7,851 bases of DNA, from assembly GCA_035510855.1 (NCBI GenBank), contig DATKGG010000005.1, positions 1 through 7,851 of the forward strand, in the 5' to 3' direction. The DNA comes from Palsa-459 sp035510855. GTDB taxonomy: Bacteria > Actinomycetota > Acidimicrobiia > Acidimicrobiales > RAAP-2. Below the pieces are notes generated by a model. That model was given only the letters and a program-made list of their open reading frames with translations. It was not told the DNA's origin and did no database searches. Below, piece by piece: positions 6,534 to 7,851 of the stretch; within the stretch, counting starts at the first letter, position 1, and each line of letters opens with the position of its first letter. Made by a program: the position numbers and the translations under genes.

Positions 6534-7795
6534 CCGCAGCATCCCCGAGCGACGAACTCGCGACCCTGGGCGCCGAGGTCCGAGCCTGGGTGACGGAGAA
6601 CTGGGACCCAGACGTCGGCCTCCTCGAGTGGCGGACGCGCCTCGCTGACGCCGGCTGGGCGTGTCCGGACTGGCCCCGCGAGTGGTGCGGGCGAGGACTG
6701 CCTCGTGACGCTGCCGAGCTCGTGCGACGTGAGCTCGGCGCCGCCGACGTGGCCGGTCTCCCCGACGGCGTCGGGATGCGGCTCGTCGCACCCACGATCC
6801 TCGAGCACGGGGACCAGGGCGTGAAGGAGCGCTTCGTGCGGCGCACCGTGACCGGGGTGCTCAGCTGGTGCCAGCTGTTCAGTGAGCCCTCGGCGGGCTC
6901 GGACCTCGCTGGCCTGACCACTCGAGCGCGGCTCGATGGCGACGAGTGGGTCGTGAGCGGCCAGAAGGTCTGGACCACGTCGGCGCACCATGCCGACATG
7001 GGACTCCTGCTCGCCCGGAGCGACTGGGACGTCCCAAAGCACCAGGGGATCACGTGCTTTGCGCTGCCGATGCGCCAGCCGGGCGTCGAGGTTCGACCGC
7101 TGCGCCAGATGAACGGCCACGCGTCGTTCAACGAGGTCTTCTTCGACGAGGCACGAATCCCCGCGGACCACGTCATCGGCGAGGTCCACGGCGGCTGGAA
7201 GGTGGCGCTGACGACGCTCGCCTACGAGCGTCGGGTCGCGCCGCGAACCATCCTCCCGCTCGACGCCGAGGTGCATGGCCGGGCACGCCTCGAAGCCGCC
7301 GAGGAGACGCGAGTCGCGTCAGAGCCGTACCGGTGGTACCCCCAGCGGGCGGGGCGCGTCGATCTCGTCGTGCCGCGCGCGAGGCAGACCGGGCGCGGCG
7401 CAGATCCCCTGGTCCGCCAGTCCGTCGCACGAGTGCGCGCGCTCGATCTCGTGGCGGGTCTCACGCACCAGCGCGCGGCTGAGGCCCGCGCGCTCGGGCG
7501 ACCCCCGGGTCCCGAGGGCTCGATCGGCAAGCTCGCTAGCAGCGAGGTCGCACGAGAGGCCGCGCGCGTCCACACCTTGATCACCGGCGCGCCCCTCATG
7601 CTTGCGGGCGACAACGCGCCGCTGGGCGGCACGATCACCGAGATCGTCGTGTCGGTGCCCGCGGCGTCGATCGCCGGCGGGACCGATGAGATCCAGCGCA
7701 ACATCATCGGCGAGCGCGTGCTAGGACTGGCCCATGAGCCCGACGACACTCGTGGGGTCTCGTTTCGGGACGTCCCGACGAGCATGCCGCGGTAG
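6530..7795 (+). CDS. Acyl-CoA dehydrogenase family flavoprotein
   Basis: This would be an FAD-dependent enzyme introducing an alpha,beta double bond into an acyl-CoA in the cytoplasm. It has 421 residues, slightly above the usual 380-400. The FAD/substrate motif is at 115-128 (QLFSEPSAGSDLAG), followed by the beta-domain strand WVVSGQKVWTTSAHH (140-154) and FFDEARIPADHVIGEVHGGWK. The C-terminal signature is SIAGGTDEIQRNIIGERVLGL (380-400). The medium-chain position of the catalytic base (Glu in YEGT) is Gly383 here. The likely base is Glu233 in LAYERR, the location used by isovaleryl-CoA, long-chain and steroid-side-chain FadE-type enzymes. A stretch around 266-284 (PYRWYPQRAGRVDLV) and a 20-residue tail after the signature are extra to the simplest members. 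The start is the ATG of the ATGA overlap with the crotonase gene. The acyl substrate cannot be deduced; branched, aromatic or sterol-derived chains are as likely as plain fatty acids. Confidence 0.93.
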   Translation: MTAASPSDELATLGAEVRAWVTENWDPDVGLLEWRTRLADAGWACPDWPREWCGRGLPRDAAELVRRELGAADVAGLPDGVGMRLVAPTILEHGDQGVKERFVRRTVTGVLSWCQLFSEPSAGSDLAGLTTRARLDGDEWVVSGQKVWTTSAHHADMGLLLARSDWDVPKHQGITCFALPMRQPGVEVRPLRQMNGHASFNEVFFDEARIPADHVIGEVHGGWKVALTTLAYERRVAPRTILPLDAEVHGRARLEAAEETRVASEPYRWYPQRAGRVDLVVPRARQTGRGADPLVRQSVARVRALDLVAGLTHQRAAEARALGRPPGPEGSIGKLASSEVAREAARVHTLITGAPLMLAGDNAPLGGTITEIVVSVPAASIAGGTDEIQRNIIGERVLGLAHEPDDTRGVSFRDVPTSMPR

Positions 7796-7851
7796 CACGA
7801 CGCGGGCCGAGGGCGTCAGCTGGGCCATGCCGGCCGCGTGCGTGGTCACCC
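7796..7851. other. Window end, 56 bp, no feature assigned
   Basis: The last 56 bases after the dehydrogenase stop are too short to judge. Both strands have open frames here, so a further gene in either direction may begin or end outside the window. No terminator hairpin is visible after the dehydrogenase. Confidence 0.4.

Noticed and set aside
4890..6791. 633-residue open frame on the minus strand
   Set aside because: It is antisense to the EAL, crotonase and dehydrogenase genes, very rich in Arg/Glu/Asp/Gly with no motif or hydrophobic core; this is a normal by-product of GC-rich third codon positions on the other strand.
6215..7276. 353-residue open frame on the minus strand
   Set aside because: It is antisense to two well-supported acyl-CoA genes and has no recognisable domain; composition is that of a shadow frame.
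7230..7400. Possible frameshift in the middle of the acyl-CoA dehydrogenase
   Set aside because: The Arg-rich stretch looked odd, but the same frame carries conserved-looking sequence on both sides and through WYPQRAGR, and no other frame gives a better continuation.

Overview
The window is a high-GC bacterial chromosome fragment whose five genes all lie on the + strand and fill nearly all of it. The GC-rich codons, the long spurious Arg-rich open frames on the other strand, and a TANNNT-type -10 box placed directly at a GTG start all suggest an actinobacterium. An acid-environment lineage such as Acidimicrobiia is plausible, because S53 peptidases, transmembrane GGDEF-EAL proteins and acyl-CoA dehydrogenase/crotonase pairs occur together there. 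That placement is an inference from gene content; there is no rRNA or marker gene to confirm it.

Region 1 (2-2869) is an export unit. A 5'-truncated protein made of repeated, probably beta-sandwich modules of about 105 residues is followed after 9 bp by a complete S53 (sedolisin/kumamolisin) serine-carboxyl peptidase with signal peptide, pro-domain and intact catalytic residues. The two are probably co-transcribed. A strong hairpin sits 14 bp after the peptidase stop.

Region 2 (2870-3203) is a 334-bp spacer with no supported gene. It contains the hairpin, two 10-bp palindromes sharing the core CGTGCACG, and a perfect 10-bp inverted repeat with a 21-nt loop.

Region 3 (3204-5636) encodes an 810-residue membrane protein with about ten predicted helices followed by GGDEF and EAL domains. 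Both cyclic-di-GMP active sites look intact.

Region 4 (5715-7795) is a two-gene acyl-CoA unit. A crotonase-fold protein lacking both usual catalytic glutamates overlaps by 4 bp (ATGA) with an acyl-CoA dehydrogenase. A TAGCCT box 6 nt upstream of the crotonase GTG suggests a leaderless transcript. The pair looks like part of a beta-oxidation-type pathway for an unknown substrate.

I did not find a clearly new defence, mobile or RNA system. The most unusual items are the repeat-module protein beside the peptidase, the glutamate-less crotonase, and the symmetric elements in the 334-bp spacer.
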